Source: Lachnospira eligens (GTDB taxonomy: Bacteria; Bacillota; Clostridia; Lachnospirales; Lachnospiraceae). From it: 64,000 nucleotides of DNA. The stretch is taken from contig NZ_WKRD01000003.1 of NCBI RefSeq assembly GCF_009680455.1, forward strand, positions 278,492 through 342,491. The letters are read 5' to 3'. Of this stretch, positions 8,002 to 16,739 are shown one piece after another. Below the pieces are notes generated by a model, which made no database searches, was not told the origin of the DNA, and worked only from the letters and a program-made list of their open reading frames with translations. The translations under genes were made by a program, and so were the position numbers. Each line of letters begins with the position of its first letter. Position 1 is the first letter of the stretch.

Positions 8002-8670
8002 TTATTCGATATAGAGTAAAGCCTCAGCATCAAGAATTTTGATTGATTTCCTTGAAGACAGATGAATAAATCCGTCCTCCTGAAGTGATAAAAGCGTCCT
8101 TGAAAGGGAAGGTCTGGTTGTATTCAGATACAGAGCCAGTTCTTCTCTATTCATGGATAATGATACAAGATTGTTGTTATCTGCATGCTCTAATAGGTAT
8201 GTGGCAATACGCTGTTTGAGATTACCGCTGGTAAGGACTTCAAGCTGTTGGTTATTTTCATCAGTTCTTTTGGCAAAGAGTTCCAGCATATTAAAAACTA
8301 CTTTGCTGTGATGAGAGCAGTTTTTTTCACACCTGCCACCAAAGAAGTCCTTTGCAATCTCAAGAAGCTTTACATCAGTTTTTGCTTTTGCATATCCGCT
8401 ATAGCGGTCTTTATTAAGAAAAAGTTCAACTTCGCCAAAATCTTCCCCTTCGGAAATGTTGGTAATACGAAGAACTTTACCATTAACATTGATGGAGCCA
8501 AGTTCTACTTCACCATTGAGAATGAGGTAGAGCTTATTGGGAACATCACCCTGAAAGAATATATAATCGTTTTTCTTATATTCATGAATGACGGACTGAG
8601 TACAAACGAGACTTTTCTTAAATTCAGCGTCATCCAGATTATGGAAAATAGACAGGTCTTTGATTTGCAT
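8002..8670 (-). CDS. Crp/Fnr-family transcriptional regulator
   Basis: A 222-aa DNA-binding regulator: an N-terminal cyclic-nucleotide-binding-like beta roll (about residues 15-115), a dimer helix, and a C-terminal HTH (SMNREELALYLNTTRPSLSRTLLSLQEDGFI). A Cys/His group RCEKNCSHH lies between the two domains. Related Firmicutes regulators share it, but its ligand is unknown to me. No FNR-type N-terminal Cys cluster is seen. It lies between rubredoxin (convergent) and hemerythrin (divergent), so I infer that it regulates one or both. GTAACAT, one half of the rubredoxin operator, also lies in its own upstream region. Confidence 0.9.
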   Translation of the reverse strand: MQIKDLSIFHNLDDAEFKKSLVCTQSVIHEYKKNDYIFFQGDVPNKLYLILNGEVELGSINVNGKVLRITNISEGEDFGEVELFLNKDRYSGYAKAKTDVKLLEIAKDFFGGRCEKNCSHHSKVVFNMLELFAKRTDENNQQLEVLTSGNLKQRIATYLLEHADNNNLVSLSMNREELALYLNTTRPSLSRTLLSLQEDGFIHLSSRKSIKILDAEALLYIE

Positions 8671-8687
8671 ATAAGTACCAGCTTTCT

Positions 8688-8712
8688 ATTATAGTAACAT
8701 TTATTTTAACAT
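8688..8712 (-). promoter_or_regulatory. Candidate promoter and half-sites between regulator and hemerythrin genes
   Basis: Read on the minus strand, TATAAT (8688-8693) could be the regulator's -10. Two direct half-sites, GTAACAT (8694-8700) and TTAACAT (8706-8712), match the left arm of the rubredoxin palindrome. Autoregulation is inferred only from this resemblance. Confidence 0.35.
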
Positions 8713-8740
8713 ATATGAGGTGGATTGTAAGGAGGTTTTT

Positions 8741-9166
8741 ATGACAGTAATTACATTTGATGATAATTTAATAACAGGCAATAAGACAATAGACGAGCAG
8801 CATAAGGAGCTTATTGATCGTATTCAGCAGTTTGTGAGTGCATGTGAATCAGAAGATGCAAGAGTAAAGGCAATTAAAATGCTTGATTATCTTGATGAAT
8901 ATACAGAATTTCATTTCAAAGAAGAAGAAAAACTGCAGAAAGACGTTGATTACCCAGGCTTGGAGGAACATATAAAGAAGCATGAGGAGTTCAGGCATAC
9001 TGTTAAGGAACTCTATGATTATCTGGATGAAAATGAGGGACCAGATGAAAAGTTTATGGAGCAGGTAAAAATCAATGTTATTGACTGGCTGTTTGGTCAT
9101 ATCAAGACATTTGACAGATCTGTAGCTGAATATATAAATATATATGATAATCCTGAAAGATTATAG
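8741..9166 (+). CDS. Bacteriohemerythrin
   Basis: A 141-aa four-helix O2-binding diiron protein. All ligands can be placed: H21 (EQHKEL), H58 and E62 (HFKEEE), H77 and H81 (HIKKHEEF), H120 and D125 (HIKTFD). ATG 8741 is chosen over GTG 8720 because AAGGAGG (8729-8735) sits 5 bases before the ATG. It is a single domain without a membrane or signalling part, so a soluble oxygen scavenger or carrier is likely. It is divergent from the Crp/Fnr gene. Confidence 0.95.
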   Translation: MTVITFDDNLITGNKTIDEQHKELIDRIQQFVSACESEDARVKAIKMLDYLDEYTEFHFKEEEKLQKDVDYPGLEEHIKKHEEFRHTVKELYDYLDENEGPDEKFMEQVKINVIDWLFGHIKTFDRSVAEYINIYDNPERL

Positions 9167-9202
9167 AACTGTTTGTTACGCAATTATATTTTAATAAAGT
9201 AT

Positions 9203-9233
9203 GCCCCAGTCAGACAAAATAACTGGCTGGGGC
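9203..9233 (+). terminator. Hairpin after hemerythrin gene
   Basis: Strong 11-bp stem GCCCCAGTCAG / CTGGCTGGGGC with one G-T pair. No T-run follows, so it may act as a weak terminator or an mRNA 3' end stabiliser. Confidence 0.5.
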
Positions 9234-9360
9234 AATCAATAATCTTTAACTTAAAAAAGATATTTCATTATTGATGAAGATTATAGTATCACCAGCACAG
9301 AACATAGCGAGAATTAATTCTATGAATCTGTATAAACTACTTACACCTACTGTTTTGGTT

Positions 9361-9400
9361 ATGTATTCAGAGACGAAATTTCGTCAGGTAATGAATACAT
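9361..9400 (+). promoter_or_regulatory. Nested palindromes upstream of ldh
   Basis: An outer inverted repeat, ATGTATTC (9361-9368) / GAATACAT (9393-9400), encloses a perfect 14-base palindrome GACGAAATTTCGTC (9372-9385). It lies 43-82 bases before the ldh start. It could be an operator or a 5' leader hairpin. It does not match the Rex consensus as I know it. Confidence 0.45.
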
Positions 9401-9442
9401 ATTTGAAAGAATTGTAGAATAACAAAAGGAAGGGATGATTGA

Positions 9443-10399
9443 ATGAATAAGAAAAAATCAAATTCAAAAAAGGCAGTTATGATAGGCTGCGGATTCGTAG
9501 GCTCAGCATCTGTATTTGCGCTTATGCAGAGTGGATTATTCACTGAAATTGCCTTGATAGATGCGGATAAGAATAAGGCAGAGGGAGAGGCTATGGATAT
9601 CAGTCATGGAATACCATTTGCCAGCCCTATGAAAATATATGCTGGTGATTATGATGATGTGGCAGATGCTGCAATTGTAATTATATCAGCAGGTGCAGGG
9701 CAAAAGCCAGGAGAAACAAGACTTGATTTGGTAAATAAGAATGTGGCAATATTTAAGTCCATTATTCCGGAAATTACCAAAAGAGAATTTGGAGGAATCC
9801 TTCTGGTTGTAGCAAATCCTGTGGATATTCTGACACAGGTTGCAATCAAACTGTCAGGACTTCCGGAGGAAAGAGTTATCGGCTCAGGAACAGTTCTTGA
9901 CAGTGCAAGACTTAGAAGCAAGCTTGGACAGCATTTATCAGTGGACAGCCGAAGTGTGCATGCATTTATAGTAGGAGAGCATGGAGACAGTGAAGTTGTG
10001 GCATGGTCATCTGCCAATGTATCCGGTGTTCCGCTTAGTGACATGTGTGAGATGAGAGGACATTATAACCATAAGGAAAACACGAAGGAAATCGCAGATG
10101 CTGTCAAAAACAGTGCCTATGAGATTATCAATAAGAAGCATGCGACATATTATGGAATTGCAATGTCAGTAAAACGTATCTGTGAAGTAATTATGCGTGA
10201 CGAAAAATCAATACTTCCTGTATCGCACATGATACATGGAGTATATGAGATTGATGATGTTGTATTAAGTATGCCTGTTATTGTTGGTGCAGACGGAATT
10301 GAATCTGATATACCGATTAATCTTAGTGGAGAAGAAGCATTGAAGCTAAAAGAATCAGCAGACGCATTAAAGAATATAATTGAAACATTAGAGCTGTAG
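9443..10399 (+). CDS. ldh: L-lactate dehydrogenase
   Basis: NAD-dependent reduction of pyruvate to L-lactate in fermentation; 318 aa, normal length. The Rossmann motif GCGFVGS is at residues 15-21, the substrate-loop Arg lies in GETRLDLV, the NAD-domain VANPVDI is present, and the catalytic His is in GEHGDS near residue 179. Malate dehydrogenase is less likely because the substrate loop is GQKPGETRLDL, as in LDH. A GGAAGGG site precedes the ATG. A nested palindrome lies in the leader. Confidence 0.93.
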   Translation: MNKKKSNSKKAVMIGCGFVGSASVFALMQSGLFTEIALIDADKNKAEGEAMDISHGIPFASPMKIYAGDYDDVADAAIVIISAGAGQKPGETRLDLVNKNVAIFKSIIPEITKREFGGILLVVANPVDILTQVAIKLSGLPEERVIGSGTVLDSARLRSKLGQHLSVDSRSVHAFIVGEHGDSEVVAWSSANVSGVPLSDMCEMRGHYNHKENTKEIADAVKNSAYEIINKKHATYYGIAMSVKRICEVIMRDEKSILPVSHMIHGVYEIDDVVLSMPVIVGADGIESDIPINLSGEEALKLKESADALKNIIETLEL

Positions 10400-10446
10400 T
10401 AAGAGTAGATAATATACCAGCTTATGTGTAGATTGGAGGAAACGTT

Positions 10447-10902
10447 ATGTTAGAAGTAGGAACAAAGGCACCGGATTTTGAATTACCAGATCAGAATGGA
10501 GAATTGCATAAATTAAGCGAATATCTTGGAAAGAAGGTAATTCTGTATTTTTATCCAAAGGATAATACATCTGGATGTACAAAGCAGGCTTGTGGTTTCT
10601 CAGAAAGATATCCGCAGATTTGCGAAAAGGGAGCTGTTGTACTCGGGGTGAGCAAGGATTCTGTTGCATCCCACAAGAAGTTTGAGGAAAAATATGGACT
10701 TGCATTTACACTTTTATCTGACACTGAGCGCAAAGTGATTGAGGCTTATGATGTATGGAAAGAAAAGAAGAATTATGGAAAAGTGTCAATGGGAGTTGTC
10801 AGAACAACATATCTTATTGATGAGAATGGTATCATAATAAAGGCAAATGACAAAGTAAAAGCTGCAGATGATCCGGAAAAAATGTTACAGGAATTAAGCT
10901 GA
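10447..10902 (+). CDS. bcp: Thioredoxin-dependent peroxiredoxin (Bcp/PrxQ)
   Basis: A 151-aa peroxidase that reduces H2O2 and organic peroxides. The peroxidatic Cys is C44 and the resolving Cys C49 (NTSGCTKQACGF), the PrxQ pattern with a five-residue gap; the APDFELPDQNG start and YPKDNT are typical. A GGAGG site lies 7-11 bases before the ATG. The stop overlaps the ATG of yaaA by one base, so peroxide detoxification and YaaA are made together. Confidence 0.95.
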   Translation: MLEVGTKAPDFELPDQNGELHKLSEYLGKKVILYFYPKDNTSGCTKQACGFSERYPQICEKGAVVLGVSKDSVASHKKFEEKYGLAFTLLSDTERKVIEAYDVWKEKKNYGKVSMGVVRTTYLIDENGIIIKANDKVKAADDPEKMLQELS

Positions 10903-11654
10903 TGAAGATAATATTATCACCTGCAAAGAAGATGAAAGTGGATACTGACAGCATAGATACCATGAGTAGTCCGGTATTTTTAGAGAAAACAGAAGAAATT
11001 CTTGGGGGGATGCAGGGAAGAACGGAAGAAGAATTAAAGAAATTGTGGAAATGCAATGATAAAATTACGACAGAGAATATTGAACGGATTAAGACAATGA
11101 ATTTTCAAAAGCAGCTTACTCCGGCAGTATTGGCATATGAAGGGATTGCTTATCAATATATGGCACCAGCTGTATTTGAAGATGGGCATTTTGATTATGT
11201 GCAGGAACACCTGAGGATATTATCAGCATTTTATGGAGTATTAAAACCTATGGATGGTATCACACCATATAGGCTTGAAATGCAGGCAAAGGCAGCGATA
11301 GGTGATTCCACGAATCTGTATGATTTCTGGGGAGATAATTTGTATTGGGAAGTTATAGATGACAGCAGGATTATTATTAATCTGGCTTCAAAAGAATACT
11401 CTAAATGTATTGAAAAATATCTGACACCTGATGACAGGTATATAACTATTTCATTTTGTGAGCAGTCTGGTGGCAGGCTTATCACAAAAGGCACATATGC
11501 CAAGATGGCTCGTGGTGAAATGGTACGATATATGGCAGAAAATCATATTGAAAATCCAGATGACATTAAGGAATTTGACCATCTTGGATATGTGTTCAGA
11601 GATGATATATCATCGGATAGAGAATATATATTTGAAAGAAAAACTGTAAAATAA
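10902..11654 (+). CDS. yaaA: Peroxide stress protein YaaA family (DUF328)
   Basis: A 250-aa protein with the family landmarks ILSPAKKM at the start, LAYEGIAYQYM, HLRILSAFYGVLKPMDGI.PYRLEMQAK, and an acidic C-terminal half. In E. coli YaaA limits free iron and DNA damage under H2O2 stress and binds DNA. TGATG coupling to bcp fits a joint peroxide response. Confidence 0.93.
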   Translation: MKIILSPAKKMKVDTDSIDTMSSPVFLEKTEEILGGMQGRTEEELKKLWKCNDKITTENIERIKTMNFQKQLTPAVLAYEGIAYQYMAPAVFEDGHFDYVQEHLRILSAFYGVLKPMDGITPYRLEMQAKAAIGDSTNLYDFWGDNLYWEVIDDSRIIINLASKEYSKCIEKYLTPDDRYITISFCEQSGGRLITKGTYAKMARGEMVRYMAENHIENPDDIKEFDHLGYVFRDDISSDREYIFERKTVK

Positions 11655-11755
11655 AAACATGGTTGATTACTGGATAAGATAATTGCGAAGGATAGAACAG
11701 GAGCAATAAGGGGAAGAAAAATTTTTGAAGTATAAAGTTACGGAGGAAACAGAAA

Positions 11756-12334
11756 TTGAATACAAAGAAAAAATGACTGATTCCACTTGGAATGTGGCTT
11801 GTATTTGAAATTGTTGCAGTTACATTATGGTTGACCAAGGATAATCTGTTTTATCTTCTGAATTTCAGTTATATAGGCTCGGCAATAGCGTTAGGGCTGT
11901 TACTTTTTCAGTTAAACTATAGACATGCCAGAAGAATCGGTTTTATTCGATATATCACCTTTACCGAATCACTTGTTTTTGTGGGAGCACTGTTTTTATG
12001 CCACGTGGAGAATATCGAGCAAATTATGTTCTGGGCATTTCTTGTTGGCAATATCCTGTATTATGCCATTGGAATCATTCTGGCATTTGCGTTTCGGGAT
12101 AATAGGGCATTCTGTAAATATATCTGCCCAATTACCGTATTCTTAAAGCCTATGAGTTATTTTAGCCTACTTCGTGTGAAGTGTGATAAGGAAAGATGTG
12201 TTTCCTGTGGAAAGTGCAAGCGAGTATGTCCGATGAATGTTGATGTAACAGATAATTCCCGTAAAAGAGAAAATGGAACAGAGTGTATTCTGTGTATGGA
12301 ATGCGTCAAAGCATGTCCTAAGAAGGCATTATAG
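11756..12334 (+). pseudogene. Broken 4Fe-4S membrane ferredoxin (NapH/MauN-like)
   Basis: The C-terminus holds two ferredoxin clusters (CVSCGKCKRVCP and CILCMECVKACP) preceded by several membrane helices. CGGAGG (11741-11746) points to a TTG start at 11756, but that frame meets TGA at 11774-11776 where family members, as I recall them, have Trp. Internally the sequence jumps from RHARRIG to FIRYI, and the CGxxCP-type segment I expect between the first helices is missing, so roughly 80 residues seem deleted in frame. The open part (11792-12334, 180 aa) may be translated but is unlikely to be functional. Confidence 0.65.
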
Positions 12335-12369
12335 TGACTAAAAATATGTATGTACAGGAGACTCTATAA

Positions 12370-12394
12370 GAGCTGGGTGGCATCTACCCAGCTC
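12370..12394 (+). terminator. Hairpin after the ferredoxin relic
   Basis: GAGCTGGGT / ACCCAGCTC, 9-bp stem with a 7-base loop and no T-run. It is perhaps the old terminator of the broken ferredoxin gene. Confidence 0.4.
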
Positions 12395-12443
12395 AATCGT
12401 ATGGAATTATATTGATAGTTATCGGTATAATATTGGCTGCTCT

Positions 12444-12791
12444 TCATTTTATTGTGGCTGGAGATGGTATCAGAGATTTATCCTGATAGTGTTCGGCCAC
12501 TTCCGACCACCACGTAACAACATTTTCTATATTTTTATCACTTGGGTCATTTTTGAATGCATCCGCCTGATAAGCTATAATGGGAATAATCCCATTATCA
12601 AGGCAGTCCCGAATCTGCCGGTCAAGTCCCTCCAACAGTTCTTGGTCCACTTTGTCCGCAATACGGATTCTTACATGCGAAATCCCCGCCGCCGCAAAAT
12701 CCACAGCCGACTGTCTGTTATAGTATTTGCGCCCCTGATTTGTTTTTGACCAATCCACATCCATTCCCTTTCCCAGAAGGGTTTTATACCC
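12444..12791 (-). pseudogene. Fragment of a glycoside hydrolase family 5 (cellulase-like) gene
   Basis: The minus-strand frame reads GYKTLLGKG before the first ATG, then MDVDWSKTNQGRKYYNRQSAVDF, AGISHVRIRI and DNGIIPIIAYQADAF. These match the N-terminal third of GH5-type (beta/alpha)8 enzymes as I recall them. The fragment stops after about 115 codons, so both catalytic Glu residues are absent. It has no start region of its own and its first 8 bases overlap the end of the broken regulator gene. It looks like a piece left by a deletion or rearrangement. Confidence 0.55.
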
Positions 12792-13458
12792 TCAAAGAGA
12801 AGGTGTTTTTCTTGTAAGAGAGTACACCTTCTTTTTGTAATTTACTCAATTCACTAGATAGAGCACTTCGGTCTGCATTCAGATAATCTGCCAGCCCTTG
12901 TCTATCGTAAGGGATTGTAAATGTGTTAGAGCCAGCGTGCATAGATTCGCTAGACAAGTAATTAAGTATCTTGTCACGTAAATTTTTCTTAGAAACATGA
13001 TCTATTTTGTTCATCAATCTTACATTTTTTCGTGCTATTATCTCTAAAAGGTTATGAATCAATCTTGTATGGAAACTACAAGATGAAGAACAGGTTGTAA
13101 CAATATGATTTATATTGAAAAGCATGACAGTGAGATTTTCATTAGCAATAACACTGATTTAAGCAGGAACACTGCTGATGCAGGCATAGCTTTCGCCATA
13201 GAGCATTCCTGATGATAGCTCTGTAATAATATTGCGATTTCCCCAAACATCATCATTTATTATGAGAGCCTGACCAGATAGAATCATGCCGATAGTTTGT
13301 ATCTTATCTCCACTTCTTAACAGATATTCGCCTTTTGAATAATTTTTAATGCTGACAGATAGACATTTAAGCATTGGAAGAATTTCTGCTTCTGAAATTC
13401 CTTGAAACAAAGGTGTATTCTTTAAAATGTTAATATATTTTTCCATGAGATTTTTCAT
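12784..13458 (-). pseudogene. Crp/Fnr-family regulator interrupted by one nonsense codon
   Basis: The N-terminal half (99 codons from 13458) is a cyclic-nucleotide-binding-like domain ending GMLYGESYACISSVPA. A TAA at 13159-13161 follows. In the same frame the protein then continues as ISVIANENLTV and MLFNINHIV..., with the Cys/His group CSSSCSFH and an HTH (YDRQGLADYLNADRSALSSELSKLQKEGVL) to the stop at 12784. The total of about 224 codons is normal. A single base change thus separates it from an intact regulator. It is divergent from hcp and probably its former activator. Confidence 0.85.
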
Positions 13459-13512
13459 CCTTCTTTTTATCTTTTCCTTAGTATATCACAAAAGTTGAAA
13501 ATAATACGAAAA

Positions 13513-13555
13513 TGTTGCCTAGACAACAGAATGATTAATGTAAGTTTGATATAGT
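13513..13555 (+). promoter_or_regulatory. hcp promoter with Crp/Fnr-type palindrome at -41.5
   Basis: TGTTGCCTAGACAACA (13513-13528) is a 16-base palindrome with one mismatched pair. TATAGT at 13550-13555 predicts a start near 13562, which puts the palindrome centre (13520.5) at -41.5. There is no recognisable -35. The layout equals that of the rubredoxin promoter, but the half-site differs (TGTTG rather than GTAAC). Confidence 0.65.
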
Positions 13556-13606
13556 TCCATTAAGCAACAAAAGATGATGAATAAAGCAATAGAAAAGGAG
13601 AAGAAC

Positions 13607-15211
13607 ATGGAAAATAAGATGTTTTGTTATCAATGTGAACAGACAGCAGGATGCACAGGATGTACCGGAAATACAGGAGTATGCGGAAAGTCTGCCAATA
13701 CTGCAAGATTACAGGATGAGCTTACAGGAGCATTAATTGGACTTGCTCGTGCAACTGAGGGTAATGAGCAGCTTGTAACTGAAGAGATGAATCAATTAGT
13801 TCTTGAGGGATTATTTACAACTATTACAAATGTAAACTTTAATGATGAAACATTAAAGCTTTTAATTGATAAGATAGAAGATACAAAAAAGAAATTAGTA
13901 CCAAATTGCTTTACATGCTCTGACTCATGTGGAAGAAACAATAATTTTGATATGAGTACTCTCTGGACTACTGATGAAGATATTCGTTCATTAAAATCCT
14001 TAATACTTTTTGGAATTCGTGGAATGGCTGCATATGCATATCATGCAAGTGTGCTTGGATATACCGATGAAACAATCAGCAAATTCTTCTATAAGGCACT
14101 TTTTGCAATCGGAATGAAAGATTGGGGAATGGATAAACTACTTCCTATCGTATTAGAGGTTGGAAAAGTTAATTTAAGATGTATGGAGCTTTTAGATCAA
14201 GCAAATACTACAACTTATGGAACTCCTGTACCAACAACGGTACCTCTTACAATTGAAAAAGGACCATTTATTATTATTACAGGTCATGATTTAAAAGATT
14301 TACAACTTTTATTAGAGCAGACAAAAGATAAGGGAATCAATATCTATACACATGGTGAAATGCTTCCAGCACATGCATATCCAGAACTCAAGAAGTACTC
14401 TCATCTAAAGGGAAACTTTGGTACAGCATGGCAGAATCAGCAGAAAGAGTTTGATAATATTCCTGGAGCAATTCTGTATACAACGAACTGTCTTATGCCT
14501 GTAAAACCAAGCTATGCAGACAGAGTATTTACAACAGAAGTTGTATCTTATCCAGAAATTGTACACATAGGAGAAGAAAAGGATTTTACACCAGTTATTG
14601 AAAAGGCACTCGTCTTAGGTGGATATACCAAAGATCAGCATATGACTGGAATTAATGGTGGAATACAGGTAACAACTGGTTTCTCACATGGAACTGTATT
14701 ATCTGTAGCAGATCAGGTGATTGAAGCGGTAAAGAATGGAGATATTAAACATTTCTTCTTGGTTGGTGGATGTGATGGAGCCAGAGTAGGAAGAAATTAC
14801 TACACAGAGTTTGTAAAACAGTCTCCTGCAGACAGCATTATTTTGACGCTTGCATGTGGAAAATACAGATTCAATGATTTAGATTTAGGAACAATCGGAG
14901 GACTTCCAAGAATCATGGATATGGGACAGTGTAATGATGCTTATAGTGCAATCAAGGTCGCAATCGCTTTAGCAGAAGCATTTGAATGTGATGTGAATGA
15001 ACTTCCGCTATCGATGGTACTTTCATGGTACGAGCAGAAGGCTGTATGTATTTTACTTACGCTTCTTTATCTTGGAATAAAGAACATTCACATAGGACCA
15101 ACATTACCAACATTCATTTCGCCAAATGTGCTGAATTTCCTGGTAGAGAATTATGGGCTTTCTCCAATTAGTACACCTGAAGAGGATATAAAAAAGTTAT
15201 TAAATAAATAA
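13607..15211 (+). CDS. hcp: Hybrid cluster protein (hydroxylamine reductase)
   Basis: A 534-aa redox enzyme with a [4Fe-4S] and a hybrid Fe-S-O cluster, linked to NO/nitrosative stress as a nitric oxide or hydroxylamine reductase. The N-terminal cluster motif is MFCYQCEQTAGCTGCTG...VCGK. Hybrid-cluster ligands are visible as GHDLKDL, TTNCLMP, GGCDGAR, LACGKYRFN and the Glu/Lys in WYEQKAV. ATG 13607 is chosen because AAAGGAG (13594-13600) is 6 bases upstream; in-frame ATGs at 13574 and 13577 lack one. It is divergent from a broken Crp/Fnr gene and is followed by a hemerythrin/PAS protein. Confidence 0.96.
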   Translation: MENKMFCYQCEQTAGCTGCTGNTGVCGKSANTARLQDELTGALIGLARATEGNEQLVTEEMNQLVLEGLFTTITNVNFNDETLKLLIDKIEDTKKKLVPNCFTCSDSCGRNNNFDMSTLWTTDEDIRSLKSLILFGIRGMAAYAYHASVLGYTDETISKFFYKALFAIGMKDWGMDKLLPIVLEVGKVNLRCMELLDQANTTTYGTPVPTTVPLTIEKGPFIIITGHDLKDLQLLLEQTKDKGINIYTHGEMLPAHAYPELKKYSHLKGNFGTAWQNQQKEFDNIPGAILYTTNCLMPVKPSYADRVFTTEVVSYPEIVHIGEEKDFTPVIEKALVLGGYTKDQHMTGINGGIQVTTGFSHGTVLSVADQVIEAVKNGDIKHFFLVGGCDGARVGRNYYTEFVKQSPADSIILTLACGKYRFNDLDLGTIGGLPRIMDMGQCNDAYSAIKVAIALAEAFECDVNELPLSMVLSWYEQKAVCILLTLLYLGIKNIHIGPTLPTFISPNVLNFLVENYGLSPISTPEEDIKKLLNK

Positions 15212-15255
15212 TCATGAGGGAACCAAACAAAATAGGTGAAAGGTGGTAAAATATT

Positions 15256-16593
15256 ATGAATAAAAAAATGAATTTAAACTGGTCGGTGGATGAAATTACT
15301 GGTAATATGCCAGATATTTCTTCTATGAGAAGCAAAGAATTTCAAGTCAAAGAGACTAGCAATACAGAATTGCTGAAGGATTATTTAAAGAGACTTGGAA
15401 ATGGAGAAGATTTAGAAAGTGTTAAAAAAGATTTTGTTCAAAATTTTTCTGATGTAGAAGCTTCTGAAATCATGAAGGCAGAGCAGGAACTTATAAAAGA
15501 GGGAACACCTATTACAGAGGTGCAGAAACTGTGTGATGTGCATAGTGCATTGTTTCATGGCTTAACTAAAGAAGAAAAAATAGCAAATGCTGAAAAGGCA
15601 GTCGAAGAATCTTTAAAAAAAGAAGAAAGATCCGAAATGAAAATTATGCCGGATGCGTATGTCAGAAAACATGAGCTTGCAAAAGCACTCAGAGAAACAA
15701 AGGGGCATCCTCTTTATTCTTTTACAGAAGAAAATGAGAAGTTTAGTAAAGAAATATCAGATATTAGAGGTGCACTAGAAAAGGGCGAAGATGTAAGCAA
15801 AAAAATATCAGATTTTAGACAAATAGCAATACACTATGCAAAAAAGGGTGATTTGATTTATCCACTCCTTAAAGTTCGCTATGAAATTTCAGGGCCATCG
15901 GATGTTATGTGGACTGTTGATGATGAAATCAGAGATGAATTAGCAGCAATAGATAAAGAAAGCAATCATGACGAAGAATGGATTAATAGAGTACAGGCTG
16001 TTTTAACAAGAGCGGATGAAATGATTTATAAAGAGAATAATATATTGTTCCCTATCTGCGCAGTGAATTTTACAGTCGAAGAATGGTATGGAATCTATGA
16101 AGATGCCAAAGACTATGCATTAGTGTATGGCATTGAGAATAGATGGGAAGAAGCAGAAAAATATGTGCAGGATAAAAAGAATCGTCATAAGGCGGCTATT
16201 AATGAAGGTGAAATAGTAATGGGAGGTGGACATATGAGTGTAGCACAGCTGGAAGCTATGCTTAATACATTGCCAATAGAGATTACATTTATCGATGATA
16301 ATAATATAAATCGTTTCTTTAACGAAGGAGCGAAAGTGTTCAAACGACCTGGCATGGCAATTGACAGAGAAGTATTCTCTTGTCATCCGCCTAAGATAGA
16401 GCCAATGGTTCGTTCCATTATAGAAAGTTTTAAAAATCATACTAGGGATAGCGTTCCGGTCTGGATGGAAAAGCAAGGAAAACCATTTTTAGTAACTTAT
16501 TATGCAGTGAGAGACAAAAAAGGTATTTATCTTGGAACTGTAGAAGTGGTACAGGATATGCAGTTTGCAAAAGAGCACTTTACAAGCATTTGA
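15256..16593 (+). CDS. DUF438 / hemerythrin HHE / PAS protein
   Basis: A 445-aa cytoplasmic protein. The N-terminal DUF438 segment (about residues 30-105, ending DVHSALFHG) is followed by a hemerythrin-like helical region with His/Glu residues (RKHELAKALRETKGHPLYSFTEEN; IAIHYAKKGDLIYPLL; KENNILFP) and a C-terminal PAS-type domain (from about 340: LPIEITFIDDNNINRFFN; GTVEVVQDM). Proteins of this architecture accompany hcp in other anaerobes and are thought to sense or handle O2/NO. It lies 44 bases after hcp and is probably cotranscribed from the hcp promoter. Confidence 0.88.
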   Translation: MNKKMNLNWSVDEITGNMPDISSMRSKEFQVKETSNTELLKDYLKRLGNGEDLESVKKDFVQNFSDVEASEIMKAEQELIKEGTPITEVQKLCDVHSALFHGLTKEEKIANAEKAVEESLKKEERSEMKIMPDAYVRKHELAKALRETKGHPLYSFTEENEKFSKEISDIRGALEKGEDVSKKISDFRQIAIHYAKKGDLIYPLLKVRYEISGPSDVMWTVDDEIRDELAAIDKESNHDEEWINRVQAVLTRADEMIYKENNILFPICAVNFTVEEWYGIYEDAKDYALVYGIENRWEEAEKYVQDKKNRHKAAINEGEIVMGGGHMSVAQLEAMLNTLPIEITFIDDNNINRFFNEGAKVFKRPGMAIDREVFSCHPPKIEPMVRSIIESFKNHTRDSVPVWMEKQGKPFLVTYYAVRDKKGIYLGTVEVVQDMQFAKEHFTSI

Positions 16594-16674
16594 GGCTAAG
16601 TATATTATCAAAAATAATGTTATTCCAATGTATGTATTGTATGTAGAGAAGACTAATATGATGTAACGCTTTCC

Positions 16675-16703
16675 TTGACCTTATATAGATTATTAGGTAT
16701 AAT
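16675..16703 (+). promoter_or_regulatory. Promoter of the NSS transporter operon
   Basis: TTGACC (16675-16680), 17 bases, TATAAT (16698-16703): a near-consensus sigma-A promoter 37 bases before the ATG. Confidence 0.75.
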
Positions 16704-16739
16704 TTATAAGTATATTTTAAAAAAAGGGAAGGTTATGAA

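Noticed and set aside
8248..8694. A 148-residue plus-strand frame
   Set aside because: It is the antisense shadow of the Crp/Fnr gene, with no family features.
12489..12749. An 86-residue plus-strand frame
   Set aside because: It is antisense to the GH5 fragment, whose minus-strand translation matches a known family far better.
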